A DNA stretch of 64,000 nucleotides from Flavobacterium sp. KS-LB2 (GTDB taxonomy: Bacteria; Bacteroidota; Bacteroidia; Flavobacteriales; Flavobacteriaceae): contig NZ_CP145904.1 in the NCBI RefSeq assembly GCF_036895565.1, forward strand, positions 1,426,001 to 1,490,000, given 5' to 3'. Every line of letters starts with the position of its first letter. Position 1 is the first letter of the stretch. The notes beneath the pieces are model-generated. The model had not been told where the DNA came from. It saw only the letters and a list, made by a program, of their open reading frames with translations, and ran no database searches. Positions 52,596 to 61,432 of this stretch are shown here, piece by piece. The position numbers and the translations under genes are program-made.

Positions 52596-53455
52596 AAAAA
52601 GATTTTTATAAATATTGTGTCTTAAAATACAAGCATTCTCCATTTCTTGATGAGAGTATAAATATTGGTTTGCTTATTTTTTTTAGTAATGTTGGTAAAT
52701 TTTCATTTTCATATTCAAAAAACTTAAGTCGTATAAAGGTTATATATAATAATGTTCCCGAAAGGACAATTAAAGAATATCTTAAGCAAATTGATAAAAG
52801 ACTTGAAAGATTATCACTAAATAATGATGTTTTTCATAAATTAGAAATTGATGATTTATCTTCATTTATTTCCAAATATATTCTTCCTCTTGATGGAAGT
52901 GTACTTCAGTTTTCTAATTTTAAAACTGATTATCAACAAGATTTTAAAAATGATTTCATAGAAGAAATTCTGTTAAATAAATATCTTATAGAAGATATAA
53001 AACATCAGTTTAATCAGCCTAAAGAACCAGAATTATTACATCAATTTTATGATAATTTACGAGGTTTAGATTTTAATCTCATAAATAGAGATAAGAAAAG
53101 ATTTTTTGTTGATTATACTGTTACTAATGAAAACGGAAACGAATTTAAATTTGATTATGCTTGGCAAAATGGTAGTTTAAATTTAGTCAAACCAATTAGT
53201 TTTGATCTTAAGGAGTCTAAAAGCATTGCTGAGAAAGCTTATAAAAATTTAGGGCAGTTTATTGATTTAGAGAATGAAGCAAAAAATAATAATTTGCAAT
53301 ATGATTTGATAATTGGGAGACCTAAATTTAAAAGTTTGTTTAAAGACTATGATCATGCAATTTCATTACTAGATAAAATTAAATATGCAAGAATTATTGA
53401 GGAAAATGAAATTGATAATTATTCACTAAAAGCAATAAAAGCTATTACCGAATAA
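52592..53455 (+). CDS. DUF3037-type protein with an extra C-terminal domain, module 2 partner
   Basis: 287 residues. The first about 130 residues resemble the short DUF3037 protein of module 1 (FYKYCVLKYKHSPFLDESIN, then IGLLIFFSNVGKFSFSY). About 150 further residues follow that module 1 lacks, with alternating strands and helices (FFVDYTVTNENGNEFKFDYA, GSLNLVKPISFDLKESK, QYDLIIGRPKFKSLF). I do not recognise this second domain; a nuclease-like or ligand-binding fold is possible but unproven. The start codon overlaps the end of the kinase gene (ATGA type), so the pair is translationally coupled. AT-rich like its partner. Confidence 0.68.
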   Translation: MKKDFYKYCVLKYKHSPFLDESINIGLLIFFSNVGKFSFSYSKNLSRIKVIYNNVPERTIKEYLKQIDKRLERLSLNNDVFHKLEIDDLSSFISKYILPLDGSVLQFSNFKTDYQQDFKNDFIEEILLNKYLIEDIKHQFNQPKEPELLHQFYDNLRGLDFNLINRDKKRFFVDYTVTNENGNEFKFDYAWQNGSLNLVKPISFDLKESKSIAEKAYKNLGQFIDLENEAKNNNLQYDLIIGRPKFKSLFKDYDHAISLLDKIKYARIIEENEIDNYSLKAIKAITE

Positions 53456-53599
53456 ATTATTGATATTTGTTAATATTGTTGTAGCTAATTTGTATATCTA
53501 TCCATAAATCAATATTTTTTTAATTCTTTAGAAACCAAATGAATTTTTCAGAGAGAATCAATTTAATAATGAAAAAAATCTGACTAATTCCCATAAAAA

Positions 53600-53631
53600 A
53601 AACCGACTAAAAATCACTTCTCAGTCGGTTT
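53600..53631 (-). terminator. thrABC operon terminator
   Basis: AAACCGACT (53600-53608) pairs with AGTCGGTTT (53623-53631), an A-rich flank giving a minus-strand T-run, 26 bases after thrC. Confidence 0.75.
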
Positions 53632-53656
53632 GTATTTTAAAAAATGTATTTAATTT

Positions 53657-54946
53657 TTACGCCAAAAACGCTTTCAATTCCTCGTACTTTTTAATTTTTG
53701 TGCTCACTTTTTCCTTTCCTAAAACACTTTCAATTTGTTTAGGAATCGGTAATTTTACGTTTAATGTTGGTTCAACCGTATCCAAAAACTTTATTGGGTG
53801 GGCAGTTTCTAAGAAAATACCAAGTGCATTTGGATGGTTTTGTAATTCTTTTTTCAATCCGAGATAACCAACAGCTCCGTGAGGTTCCGCAATGTAACCA
53901 TCGGTGTTGTAAATGGTTTTCATGGCTTCAATAGTTTCGGCATCTGAGAACGTAAACGAAGAGAAATCTTTTTTGAATTGCTCTAAATCATTGTGGTACA
54001 TTTCCTGAATTCGGATGAAATTACTTGGATTCCCCACATCCATCGCATTTGAGATCGTCGCTATCGAAGGTTTAGGATCGTAAACTCCGTTTTCTAAAAA
54101 TCGCGGAACCGTATCATTCACATTCGTAGAAGCTACAAAATGTTCGATAGGCAATCCCATTTTTTTGGCAATGATACCCGCGCAAATATTTCCAAAATTC
54201 CCACTTGGGCAAGAGAAAACTAATGGTTTGTTTTGTTTTTTTAATGCTTTATACGCAAAGAAGAAATAAAACATTTGTGGCAACCAGCGCGCAATATTAA
54301 TCGAATTTGCCGAGGTCAGATTTTTATGTTTTAAACTTTCGTCAAGAAAAGCTTTTTTGACCATATCCTGACAATCATCAAAAACACCGTCTACTTCAAG
54401 CGCTTTAATATTTTGTCCTAAAGTGGTCAATTGTCGTTCCTGAATATCGCTCACTTTTCCGGATGGATACAGAATAATAACTTCAACGCCTTTTACACCA
54501 AGGAAACCACTCGCTACAGCACCACCAGTATCACCGGAAGTCGCTACAAGAACCGTATTTTTACTGTCTTGGTTGTCTTTGTTGAAATAACCCAAACAAC
54601 GCGACATAAAACGCGCGCCTACGTCCTTGAAAGCCATAGTTGGACCATGAAACAATTCAAGGGAATAAATGCCTTTTTCAACTTCGACAACAGGGAAATC
54701 AAAACACAAGGTTTCGGCAATGATTTGTTTTAAGGTTGCTTCCGGGATTTCGTCACCCACAAATTGTTGAATCGCTTGAAAAGCAATCTCTTCGTTGCTT
54801 AAATTTTCGATAGTGTCAAAAAAAGCAGGTGCTAATGGGATGATACTTTCCGGAAAATACAATCCTTTATCAGTGGCTAATCCTTGTATTACGGCTTCTT
54901 TGAAAGAAACCTTGGGTGCGTTATGGTTTAAACTGTAATATTTCAT
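53657..54946 (-). CDS. thrC: Threonine synthase
   Basis: 429 residues from the ATG at 54946 (MKYYSLNHNAPKVSFKEAVI). It converts phosphohomoserine to threonine with PLP. The cofactor lysine is in LFHGPTMAFKDVGARF (about 97-112) and the PLP contacts include VATSGDTGGAVASGFLG (about 133-149) and SCPSGNFGNICAGI (about 240-253). The in-frame extension upstream to 55042 is only the translated dispersed repeat, so it is rejected. It is the last gene of the thr operon, 128 bases after thrB because of that repeat. Confidence 0.93.
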   Translation of the reverse strand: MKYYSLNHNAPKVSFKEAVIQGLATDKGLYFPESIIPLAPAFFDTIENLSNEEIAFQAIQQFVGDEIPEATLKQIIAETLCFDFPVVEVEKGIYSLELFHGPTMAFKDVGARFMSRCLGYFNKDNQDSKNTVLVATSGDTGGAVASGFLGVKGVEVIILYPSGKVSDIQERQLTTLGQNIKALEVDGVFDDCQDMVKKAFLDESLKHKNLTSANSINIARWLPQMFYFFFAYKALKKQNKPLVFSCPSGNFGNICAGIIAKKMGLPIEHFVASTNVNDTVPRFLENGVYDPKPSIATISNAMDVGNPSNFIRIQEMYHNDLEQFKKDFSSFTFSDAETIEAMKTIYNTDGYIAEPHGAVGYLGLKKELQNHPNALGIFLETAHPIKFLDTVEPTLNVKLPIPKQIESVLGKEKVSTKIKKYEELKAFLA

Positions 54947-54954
54947 TGTGTTTA

Positions 54955-55088
54955 GTAATTGTAGAATCCCTACCCCAACCCTTCCCAAAGGGAAGGGAGA
55001 CGAAACTGGATTCAGTATGTGTTGTTGTAATTTTAAAATCAATAATCTTATTCCTTTTATTCCTCCTTCGGGGGTTAGGGGGCTATTA
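54955..55088. repeat. Dispersed repeat inserted between thrB and thrC
   Basis: The left end holds CCCTTCCC (54979-54986) pairing with GGGAAGGG (54990-54997) across AAA. The right end is CCTCCTTCGGGGGTTAGGGG near 55062-55081. On the minus strand the element reads CCCCCTAACCCCCGAAGG at one end and TTTGGGAAGGGTTGGGGTAG at the other, a pattern I recall as common in Bacteroidota intergenic repeats. The thrB stop codon TAA (55077-55075) and its last Ala-Pro residues are encoded within it. Confidence 0.6.
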
Positions 55089-56001
55089 TTTTCATTCCTT
55101 CGTCATTCACTTTTGAAACGTGAATTTCGTACGGTAAATTCATTTCGTCGTACACGATGCTCATGGCTTTTGCGATTTTATCTGCGGTTTCCTTTCCTTT
55201 GCTCAAAGCAAAAATTGAAGGACCCGAACCCGAGATTCCGGAACCTAAAGCTCCGTTTTCGTACGCTGTTTTTTTGATTAAATCAAATCCTGGAATCAAG
55301 ACACTTCGCAACGGTTCCACGATTTCATCATGCAATGAACGTCCGATTAAGTCATAATCTTTGGTATACAATCCAGCGACTAATCCGCCCACATTTCCCC
55401 ATTGCGTAATAGCACTTTTTAAGGAAACCGTTTGTTTCAATACCGAACGCGCATCCGAAGTTTTCAACTCAATTTGAGGATGAACGACAGTAGCGTACAA
55501 TTCCGACGGGCTTTCAATTTTGATAATGTCCAACGGATTTGAACTTCTCACCAACGTAAAGCCGCCTAAAAGGGCAGGAGCAACGTTATCAGCATGGGCA
55601 TTTCCACTGGCTAATTTTTCGCCTTGCATCGCAAATAAAACCAATTCTTTTCTTGTAAATGGACGTCCCAATAATTCATTGATGCCAAAAACAGCACCAG
55701 CTGAACTTGCGGCACTACTGCCAATTCCGCTTCCGGCTTTGATGTGTTTGTAGATTTCGATTTCGAAACCAAATTCGGTTTCAATAGCTTCTAGCATTGC
55801 CAAAGCAGCAACTCCAGCTACATTTTTTTCGGTTTCCAAAGGCAAATCGGCGCCCACAATTTTAGTGATGCGAATCCCTTTTACATCTGATTTCCGAATA
55901 ATCATTTCGTCTCCCGCAGTTTCTAAACAAAGCCCCAAGACATCAAATCCACAGGAAAGATTGGCGATTGTAGCGGGGCAAAATATTTTTATTTCGTTCA
56001 T
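55075..56001 (-). CDS. thrB: Homoserine kinase
   Basis: 308 residues from the ATG at 56001 (MNEIKIFCPATIANLSCGFD), a GHMP-family kinase that phosphorylates homoserine. The ATP loop is KAGSGIGSSAASSAGAVFG (about 87-105) and the C-terminal GHMP motif is ALGSGISGSGPSIFAL (about 249-264). An in-frame start 63 bases upstream adds an unmotivated tail and is rejected. Its final residues IIAP and stop fall inside a dispersed repeat, so the C-terminus may be altered compared with relatives. It is 107 bases after thrA. Confidence 0.93.
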   Translation of the reverse strand: MNEIKIFCPATIANLSCGFDVLGLCLETAGDEMIIRKSDVKGIRITKIVGADLPLETEKNVAGVAALAMLEAIETEFGFEIEIYKHIKAGSGIGSSAASSAGAVFGINELLGRPFTRKELVLFAMQGEKLASGNAHADNVAPALLGGFTLVRSSNPLDIIKIESPSELYATVVHPQIELKTSDARSVLKQTVSLKSAITQWGNVGGLVAGLYTKDYDLIGRSLHDEIVEPLRSVLIPGFDLIKKTAYENGALGSGISGSGPSIFALSKGKETADKIAKAMSIVYDEMNLPYEIHVSKVNDEGMKIIAP

Positions 56002-56108
56002 AATACTAGTATTAAAGTCTAAAGTCATAAAGTGGTAAAGTCTTAGGAATGAATATAAAATCAAGTGGTTAACTTTTAGACTTTATGACATTCGACTTTA
56101 CGACTTAT

Positions 56109-58556
56109 TTATACGTTTCCAATTCTAATCACATCAGCAAATATTCCTGAAGCAGTAACGGCAGCTCCGGCACCGGCGCCTTTTATCAATAAAGGTTGGT
56201 CTACATAACGGTCAGTGAAAAACAATACGATATTGTCTTTTCCTTCCAGATTGTAAAAAGGATGGTCTTTCGGGATAAAACGCAATCCAACATTTGCTTT
56301 CCCGTTTTCAAATTGCGCTACGTATTTCAAACGAGAATCTTTGCTCAACGCTTCTTTATAAATAGTTTCAAAATGAGCTGCGTGTTCTATTAAAGATTTG
56401 AAAAAAGCTTCGTTATTTGTAGTGTCCAAACATTCTGCAGGCATAAAAGATTCATTGACAATCTCGTCAATTTCCATTTTATAACCGCTTTCTCGTATCA
56501 AAATTAATATCTTTCTGGCAACGTCAATTCCGCTCAAATCAATCTTCGGGTCCGGCTCTGTAAATCCTTGTACACCAGCTTCTTTAACGACGTCATGAAA
56601 AGTATTGTTTTCATTGAAGTTATTAAAAATAAAGTTCAAACTTCCTGATAATACGGCTTGAATTTTATTGACTTTGTCTCCTGAAGCAATCAGATTTTTT
56701 ACGGTATCAATGATTGGTAATCCAGCTCCAACATTAGTTTCAAATAGAAACGGAGCATTGAACTGTCGGGATAATTTTTTTAGTTTTTTATAATTATCGT
56801 ACTCTGATGCACAGGCGATTTTGTTACAAGTCACTACGGCAATATTGCGTTTTAAATACTGCTCATACGTTTTAGACACGCTTTCGTTTGCAGTGATATC
56901 AACAAAAATACTATTGCGTAAATTGAGATCTTTTACATTATAAAGAAACTTTTCTTTATTGGCTTTTTCACCATTTTCTAAAGCAGATTGCCAATTTTTC
57001 AAGGAGATTCCGTCCTCGTCAAAATGCATTTTTCTGGAATTAGATAAAGCAATAACGCGTACATTTATTTTTAGATTGTCTTTTAGGAATTTATTTTGTT
57101 GGTAAATTTGCTCGATGAATTTCTCTCCCACATTTCCAACACCCATTACAAATAGATTTAACTGTTTGGTATTTTCTTCGAAAAAGTTTTCATGCAGCGA
57201 ATTCAATGCTTTTTTTACATCTCTTTCGTTGATTACTGCCGAAATATTTCTTTCGGAAGCACCCTGCGCAATCGCTCTGATGTTTACGTTGTTTTTACCC
57301 AAAGTGCTAAACATTCGACCGCTTAAACCTTGATGATTTTTCATGTTTTCACCAACCAAAGCAATGATGCACAGGTTTTTTTCAACGATACAAGGATCGA
57401 TTTTGTTTTGTAAAATTTCGACTTCAAAAGCGCGGTTAATTGCATCTTCTGCCACATCAGCATCTGAGTTTAGAATTCCGATACAAATAGAATGTTCCGA
57501 TGAAGCTTGCGTAATGAAAATCACATTGATATTTTCATGTGACAATACCTCAAAAAGTCTTTTGGAAGAACCGGTAACACCAATCATTCCTGGTCCTTCA
57601 AGTGTAATCAAAGTGATATTATCGATATGGCTAATTCCTTTTACGGGATTAGTATGATCCATTTCCTGATTTGAAATATACGTTCCCTCGGCTTCCGGTT
57701 CAAAAGTGTTTTTGATAAGAATTGGAATATTCTTTCTTAACACGGGCTGAATAGTTGGCGGATATAAGACTTTGGCACCAAAATGAGATAATTCCATCGC
57801 TTCCTGATAGGAAATGAAGGCAATAGGTTGTGCTTGTTTTACAATTTTTGGATTGGCAGTGTACATTCCGTTAACGTCAGTCCAAATTTCTAAATCAGTT
57901 GCATTCAATGCTCCGGCGAGAATAGCAGCAGTATAATCAGAACCGCCACGACCTAAAGTAGTATTGATTCCGTCCATTGATGCGGCAATAAATCCAGGCA
58001 TTACAACCACTTGATTTTCATTCGAATCAAAAAATTCAGCAATTAATTGATTTGAAACTTCAAAGTTTACTGTGGCTTTTCCAAAATGATTGTCGGTTTT
58101 GATTAGCTCACGACTGTCTTTATAACTGCTGTTTTTTAGATTTTGTTTCAATGCTTCGGCAATAATATAAGAAGACAATAATTCCCCAAAACTTAAAATA
58201 GTATCCGAAGTTCTAGGAGATAATTCCCCCAAAAGATAGCATCCGTCTAATAACGTTTCCAGATGATTGATGATTCTTTTTATATGGCTTAACAAGCCGC
58301 TTTGTTCGCTTACAGGAATAAGTTCTTTTAAAGCGTCTAAATGTTTTTTCTCTAAATCGGCAAGGATTTCTTTAAAGCTTTCGTCACCGGCAGCTGCTTT
58401 TTGAGAAGCAAGTTGAAGCAAATCAGTAATTTTGCTAAAAGCAGAAACCACAACAATTAATTGCTCTTCTTTTGCTTTATTGATAATGATATCTAAAACC
58501 AGTTTTATATTTTGTGCATTGGCAACCGAAGTTCCACCAAATTTTAATACTTTCAT
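56109..58556 (-). CDS. thrA: Bifunctional aspartate kinase / homoserine dehydrogenase
   Basis: 815 residues, the full ThrA arrangement. Aspartokinase begins MKVLKFGGTSVANAQNIKLV and includes GFIAASMDGINTTLGRGGSDY (positions about 192-212). Two ACT domains follow (about 315-460; LITLEGPGMIGVTGSSKR). Homoserine dehydrogenase starts near 465 with VMGVGNVGEKFIEQI, and its catalytic part holds ETNVGAGLPIIDTVKNL (about 608-624) and GFTEPDPKIDLSGIDVARK (about 670-688). It catalyses the first and third steps from aspartate to threonine. A threonine-rich leader peptide directly upstream suggests attenuation in addition to feedback through the ACT domains. Confidence 0.95.
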   Translation of the reverse strand: MKVLKFGGTSVANAQNIKLVLDIIINKAKEEQLIVVVSAFSKITDLLQLASQKAAAGDESFKEILADLEKKHLDALKELIPVSEQSGLLSHIKRIINHLETLLDGCYLLGELSPRTSDTILSFGELLSSYIIAEALKQNLKNSSYKDSRELIKTDNHFGKATVNFEVSNQLIAEFFDSNENQVVVMPGFIAASMDGINTTLGRGGSDYTAAILAGALNATDLEIWTDVNGMYTANPKIVKQAQPIAFISYQEAMELSHFGAKVLYPPTIQPVLRKNIPILIKNTFEPEAEGTYISNQEMDHTNPVKGISHIDNITLITLEGPGMIGVTGSSKRLFEVLSHENINVIFITQASSEHSICIGILNSDADVAEDAINRAFEVEILQNKIDPCIVEKNLCIIALVGENMKNHQGLSGRMFSTLGKNNVNIRAIAQGASERNISAVINERDVKKALNSLHENFFEENTKQLNLFVMGVGNVGEKFIEQIYQQNKFLKDNLKINVRVIALSNSRKMHFDEDGISLKNWQSALENGEKANKEKFLYNVKDLNLRNSIFVDITANESVSKTYEQYLKRNIAVVTCNKIACASEYDNYKKLKKLSRQFNAPFLFETNVGAGLPIIDTVKNLIASGDKVNKIQAVLSGSLNFIFNNFNENNTFHDVVKEAGVQGFTEPDPKIDLSGIDVARKILILIRESGYKMEIDEIVNESFMPAECLDTTNNEAFFKSLIEHAAHFETIYKEALSKDSRLKYVAQFENGKANVGLRFIPKDHPFYNLEGKDNIVLFFTDRYVDQPLLIKGAGAGAAVTASGIFADVIRIGNV

Positions 58557-58662
58557 TTTTGTTTATTTTATGTAAAAAATGCAAATGTTTCTTATATACC
58601 CAAGAACTTTCTTTCTTTAGAAAAAAAATATAATAATAGGATTATATGTAAAATGTATACCC

Positions 58663-58758
58663 CTAAGGGGTAGTAGTTGTTGTAGTAAATGTAACAGAAG
58701 AAGCAACCCAAAGTTGAGTTGTAATCGAAGAATGATATGTTGTTCTGTTGTTTGTCAT
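58663..58758 (-). CDS. Threonine leader peptide (thr operon attenuator)
   Basis: A 31-codon ORF, ATG at 58758 and TAG at 58665-58663, beginning MTNNRTTYHSS and ending TFTTTTTTP; 12 of 31 residues are Thr and the last seven sense codons are six Thr codons and a Pro. It lies 106 bases before thrA. The palindrome TACCCC-TAA-GGGGTA (58658-58672) overlaps its stop. Downstream, ATATAAT and ATTATAT can pair just before a run of eight T. This is the layout of thrL-type attenuation, where scarcity of threonyl-tRNA stalls the ribosome. The mechanism is inferred; the codon bias is seen. Confidence 0.75.
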   Translation of the reverse strand: MTNNRTTYHSSITTQLWVASSVTFTTTTTTP

Positions 58759-58767
58759 TTGATTTTT

Positions 58768-58775
58768 CAAAAGTA
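58768..58775 (-). promoter_or_regulatory. -7 element of the thr operon
   Basis: TACTTTTG on the minus strand (58775-58768) matches TAnnTTTG and ends 9 bases before the leader-peptide ATG, so the leader would be nearly leaderless. No TTG box at the usual distance. Confidence 0.55.
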
Positions 58776-59193
58776 CAGTTTTTTATAAAAATGGAAGCCT
58801 CTAATTTCGTTTTTGCGAATATTTTAATATTTCAATTCCATTCAGGAGAATATTGAATATTGTGTATTTTTCAAGGTTCATGTTGGAGCTATTCGTATTT
58901 TTATTTAAAAAACGAAACGATTTGTAACTCGATTTATAACTTTATAAAAATAATTAATGCTTGTAACGAAGCCGTTTTAAGTAGCTTTTATTTATTATTC
59001 CTGAGATTTAGTGATGCTATACGTATTAATTTGAGTGTTTTATAGCTGTAATTTCAAGTTAGGTGATTTGTAACTTTTTATGGATAAAACTTAATGTTAT
59101 TTTGTTTTTAGGCTTGTATTTTAAATTATCATCAATAAAGGTTGTTTATTAATATAGATTTATTGAATTTTACCCTTTAATTAGAAAATAAAA
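58776..59193. other. Gene-free region between the thr promoter and hutH
   Basis: About 420 AT-rich bases with no credible gene. A short open stretch at 58860-59045 has an unlikely composition and no start signal. No hut regulator site was recognised. Confidence 0.5.
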
Positions 59194-60708
59194 ATGGACA
59201 ATACACATTATATAAGTACGCAATTACTGAGTTTTGATACATTAGAAGAGATTATTTCTCACGGGAAATTAGTAGCATTGTCTGAAGAAGCGAAAGTTAA
59301 TATTCAAAAATGTAGGGATTATTTAGACAAAAAAATGGCTTCTCATTCAGAACCTATTTATGGTATAAATACAGGATTTGGTTCGCTTTGTAATGTAAAA
59401 ATATCAAACGATAATTTATCACAACTACAAGAGAATTTAGTGAAATCACATTCTTGTGGAACGGGTGAAGAAGTGCCAACTGCAATTGTAAAATTGATGC
59501 TGTTGCTCAAAATTCAATCGTTGAGTTATGGACATTCTGGAATTCAATTACAAACGGTGGAACGATTAATTGAATTTTATAACAATGATATTTTACCGAT
59601 AATTTATACACAAGGTTCCCTAGGAGCTTCTGGTGATTTAGCTCCATTGGCACATTTATCATTACCTTTATTAGGAGAAGGTGATGTTTATTTTGAAGGT
59701 AAGAAAGTACATTCTAGTGAAGTTCTGAAGCGTTTTGACTGGAAACCAATTGTATTGCAGTCTAAAGAAGGATTAGCTTTGTTGAATGGAACCCAATTCA
59801 TGAGTGCTTATGGAGCATATATTTTGATGAAAGTTAGTAAGTTCTCTTATTTTGCGGATTTAATAGGAACTATTTCATTAGAAGCTTTTGATGGAAGAAT
59901 AGAACCTTTTCATGAATTGATTCATTTTATTAGGCCTCACAAAGGACAAATTGTAACTGCAAATAGAATAAAAGGATTTTTAGAAGGAAGTGAAATTATT
60001 GAACAAGTAAAAACACATGTTCAAGATCCCTATTCTTTTAGATGTATGCCGCAAGTTCACGGCGCTTCAAAAGATGCGTTTGATTATGTTAAGAAAGTTT
60101 TCAAAACAGAAATCAATTCGGTGACGGATAATCCTAATATTTTCATTGAAAGCGATCAAATTATATCTGGAGGTAATTTTCATGGACAACCATTGGCTTT
60201 AGCCTTGGATTTTATGGCAATTGCTTTGGCAGAATTAGGAAGTATTTCAGAGCGAAGAACGTATCAATTAATTTCTGGTTTGCGTAATCTTCCTGCATTT
60301 TTAGTCGATAATCCAGGATTAAATTCGGGTTTGATGATTCCACAATATACGGCTGCAAGTATTGCTAGTCAAAATAAACAATTGGCGACTCCTGCCAGTA
60401 TTGACAGTATTGTTTCTAGTAACGGGCAAGAAGATCATGTAAGTATGGGAGCAAATGCAGCTACAAAAGCCTTACGTGTTTTAGATAATCTGGAACGAAT
60501 TTTAGCGATTGAGCTCATGAATGCTTCGCAAGCCATTGAATACAGACGACCATTGGTTTCTAGTGATTTTATAGAGCTATTTTTAAGTGCCTATCGAGAG
60601 GAAGTTCCATTAATAAAAGAAGATCGAATTTTACATTATGATATTGAGAATACCGTTTCTTTTTTAAACACTTTTCAAATAGAAAACGATTTGTTAATAT
60701 TAACTTAA
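59194..60708 (+). CDS. hutH: Histidine ammonia-lyase
   Basis: 504 residues, normal size for HutH, which deaminates histidine to urocanate. The self-forming MIO prosthetic group comes from Ala-Ser-Gly in GSLGASGDLAPLAHLSLPLL (about 142-161). Other conserved parts are YGINTGFGSL (about 53-62), QDPYSFRCMPQVHGA (about 276-290) and SSNGQEDHVSMGANA (about 409-423). The hutU, hutI and hutG genes are not beside it. A related aromatic ammonia lyase or aminomutase cannot be fully excluded, but the motifs favour histidine. Confidence 0.9.
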   Translation: MDNTHYISTQLLSFDTLEEIISHGKLVALSEEAKVNIQKCRDYLDKKMASHSEPIYGINTGFGSLCNVKISNDNLSQLQENLVKSHSCGTGEEVPTAIVKLMLLLKIQSLSYGHSGIQLQTVERLIEFYNNDILPIIYTQGSLGASGDLAPLAHLSLPLLGEGDVYFEGKKVHSSEVLKRFDWKPIVLQSKEGLALLNGTQFMSAYGAYILMKVSKFSYFADLIGTISLEAFDGRIEPFHELIHFIRPHKGQIVTANRIKGFLEGSEIIEQVKTHVQDPYSFRCMPQVHGASKDAFDYVKKVFKTEINSVTDNPNIFIESDQIISGGNFHGQPLALALDFMAIALAELGSISERRTYQLISGLRNLPAFLVDNPGLNSGLMIPQYTAASIASQNKQLATPASIDSIVSSNGQEDHVSMGANAATKALRVLDNLERILAIELMNASQAIEYRRPLVSSDFIELFLSAYREEVPLIKEDRILHYDIENTVSFLNTFQIENDLLILT

Positions 60709-60710
60709 CA

Positions 60711-60737
60711 TTGGCTTTGAATAATGCAGTAATTTTG
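60711..60737 (+). promoter_or_regulatory. Promoter of the phosphate transport pair
   Basis: TTG (60711-60713), 16-base spacer, TAATTTTG (60730-60737), close to the Bacteroidota consensus, 20 bases before the ATG at 60758. Confidence 0.55.
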
Positions 60738-60757
60738 CCGAACTAAATTTTAATGAA

Positions 60758-61402
60758 ATGAATATAAATAATTTTTTCCAGTTTTTGGTTCCTAAAGACA
60801 AAAAGTTCTTCCCTCTTTTTGAGGAAGCTTCTAGTAATTTAATTGAAATTGCTACAAACTTGCATGAGGCTGTAAATCTTCCTTTGAAGGAACGTGAGGT
60901 TCTTTTTCAAAAAATTGATGCTTTAGAGCAAAAAGGAGAAGACATTACGCGTCAGACAAATTTAGAATTAAGTAGAAATTTCATTACTCCATTTGATAGG
61001 GAGGATATTCACTCATTGATTACCTCAATTGATAATGTTGCGGATAACCTTCATGGTGCAGCAAGTAGAATGCGTTTGTATCAAGTAGATAAAATTACAA
61101 AATCAATCAGAAAATTGACTGAAATCAATCTTGAAGCGTGTCAGAATATTGATGTAGCGGTTAGAGAATTAAGAGATTTGAAAAAAATCAAGAATATAAC
61201 TGATGCTTGTGTAAGAATTAATAAGTTAGAAAATAAATCTGATAACGTGTATGACAAAGCGGTTCTTGATTTGTTCGAAAACGAAACGGATGCAAAAAAC
61301 ATTATCAAATACAAAGAAGTATTGTCAGTTTTAGAAACTGCTGCTGATAAATGTAAAAGTGTAGCAAGTGTTTTAGAATCAATTTCTGTAAAACATTCTT
61401 AA
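60758..61402 (+). CDS. DUF47/PhoU-like phosphate transport accessory protein
   Basis: 214 residues, all-helical PhoU-like fold. FFPLFEEASSNLIEIATNLH (about 14-33), ITRQTNLELSRNFITPFDRE (about 63-82) and DIHSLITSIDNVADNLHGAA (about 83-102) match DUF47/YkaA proteins, whose genes nearly always precede a Pit transporter. It probably regulates or stabilises that transporter. The pit gene follows 30 bases later on the same strand. Confidence 0.9.
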   Translation: MNINNFFQFLVPKDKKFFPLFEEASSNLIEIATNLHEAVNLPLKEREVLFQKIDALEQKGEDITRQTNLELSRNFITPFDREDIHSLITSIDNVADNLHGAASRMRLYQVDKITKSIRKLTEINLEACQNIDVAVRELRDLKKIKNITDACVRINKLENKSDNVYDKAVLDLFENETDAKNIIKYKEVLSVLETAADKCKSVASVLESISVKHS

Positions 61403-61432
61403 TTTAATCGGTTTTATTCTGAAATTATAATT

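Noticed and set aside
54947..55042. N-terminal extension of threonine synthase
   Set aside because: The extra residues are translated repeat sequence; family alignments begin at MKYYSLNHNAPKVSF at 54946.
58860..59045. Short open frame (61 codons) upstream of hutH
   Set aside because: Biased toward Ile, Phe, Tyr and Asn as expected of random AT-rich DNA, with no start signal or recognisable domain.
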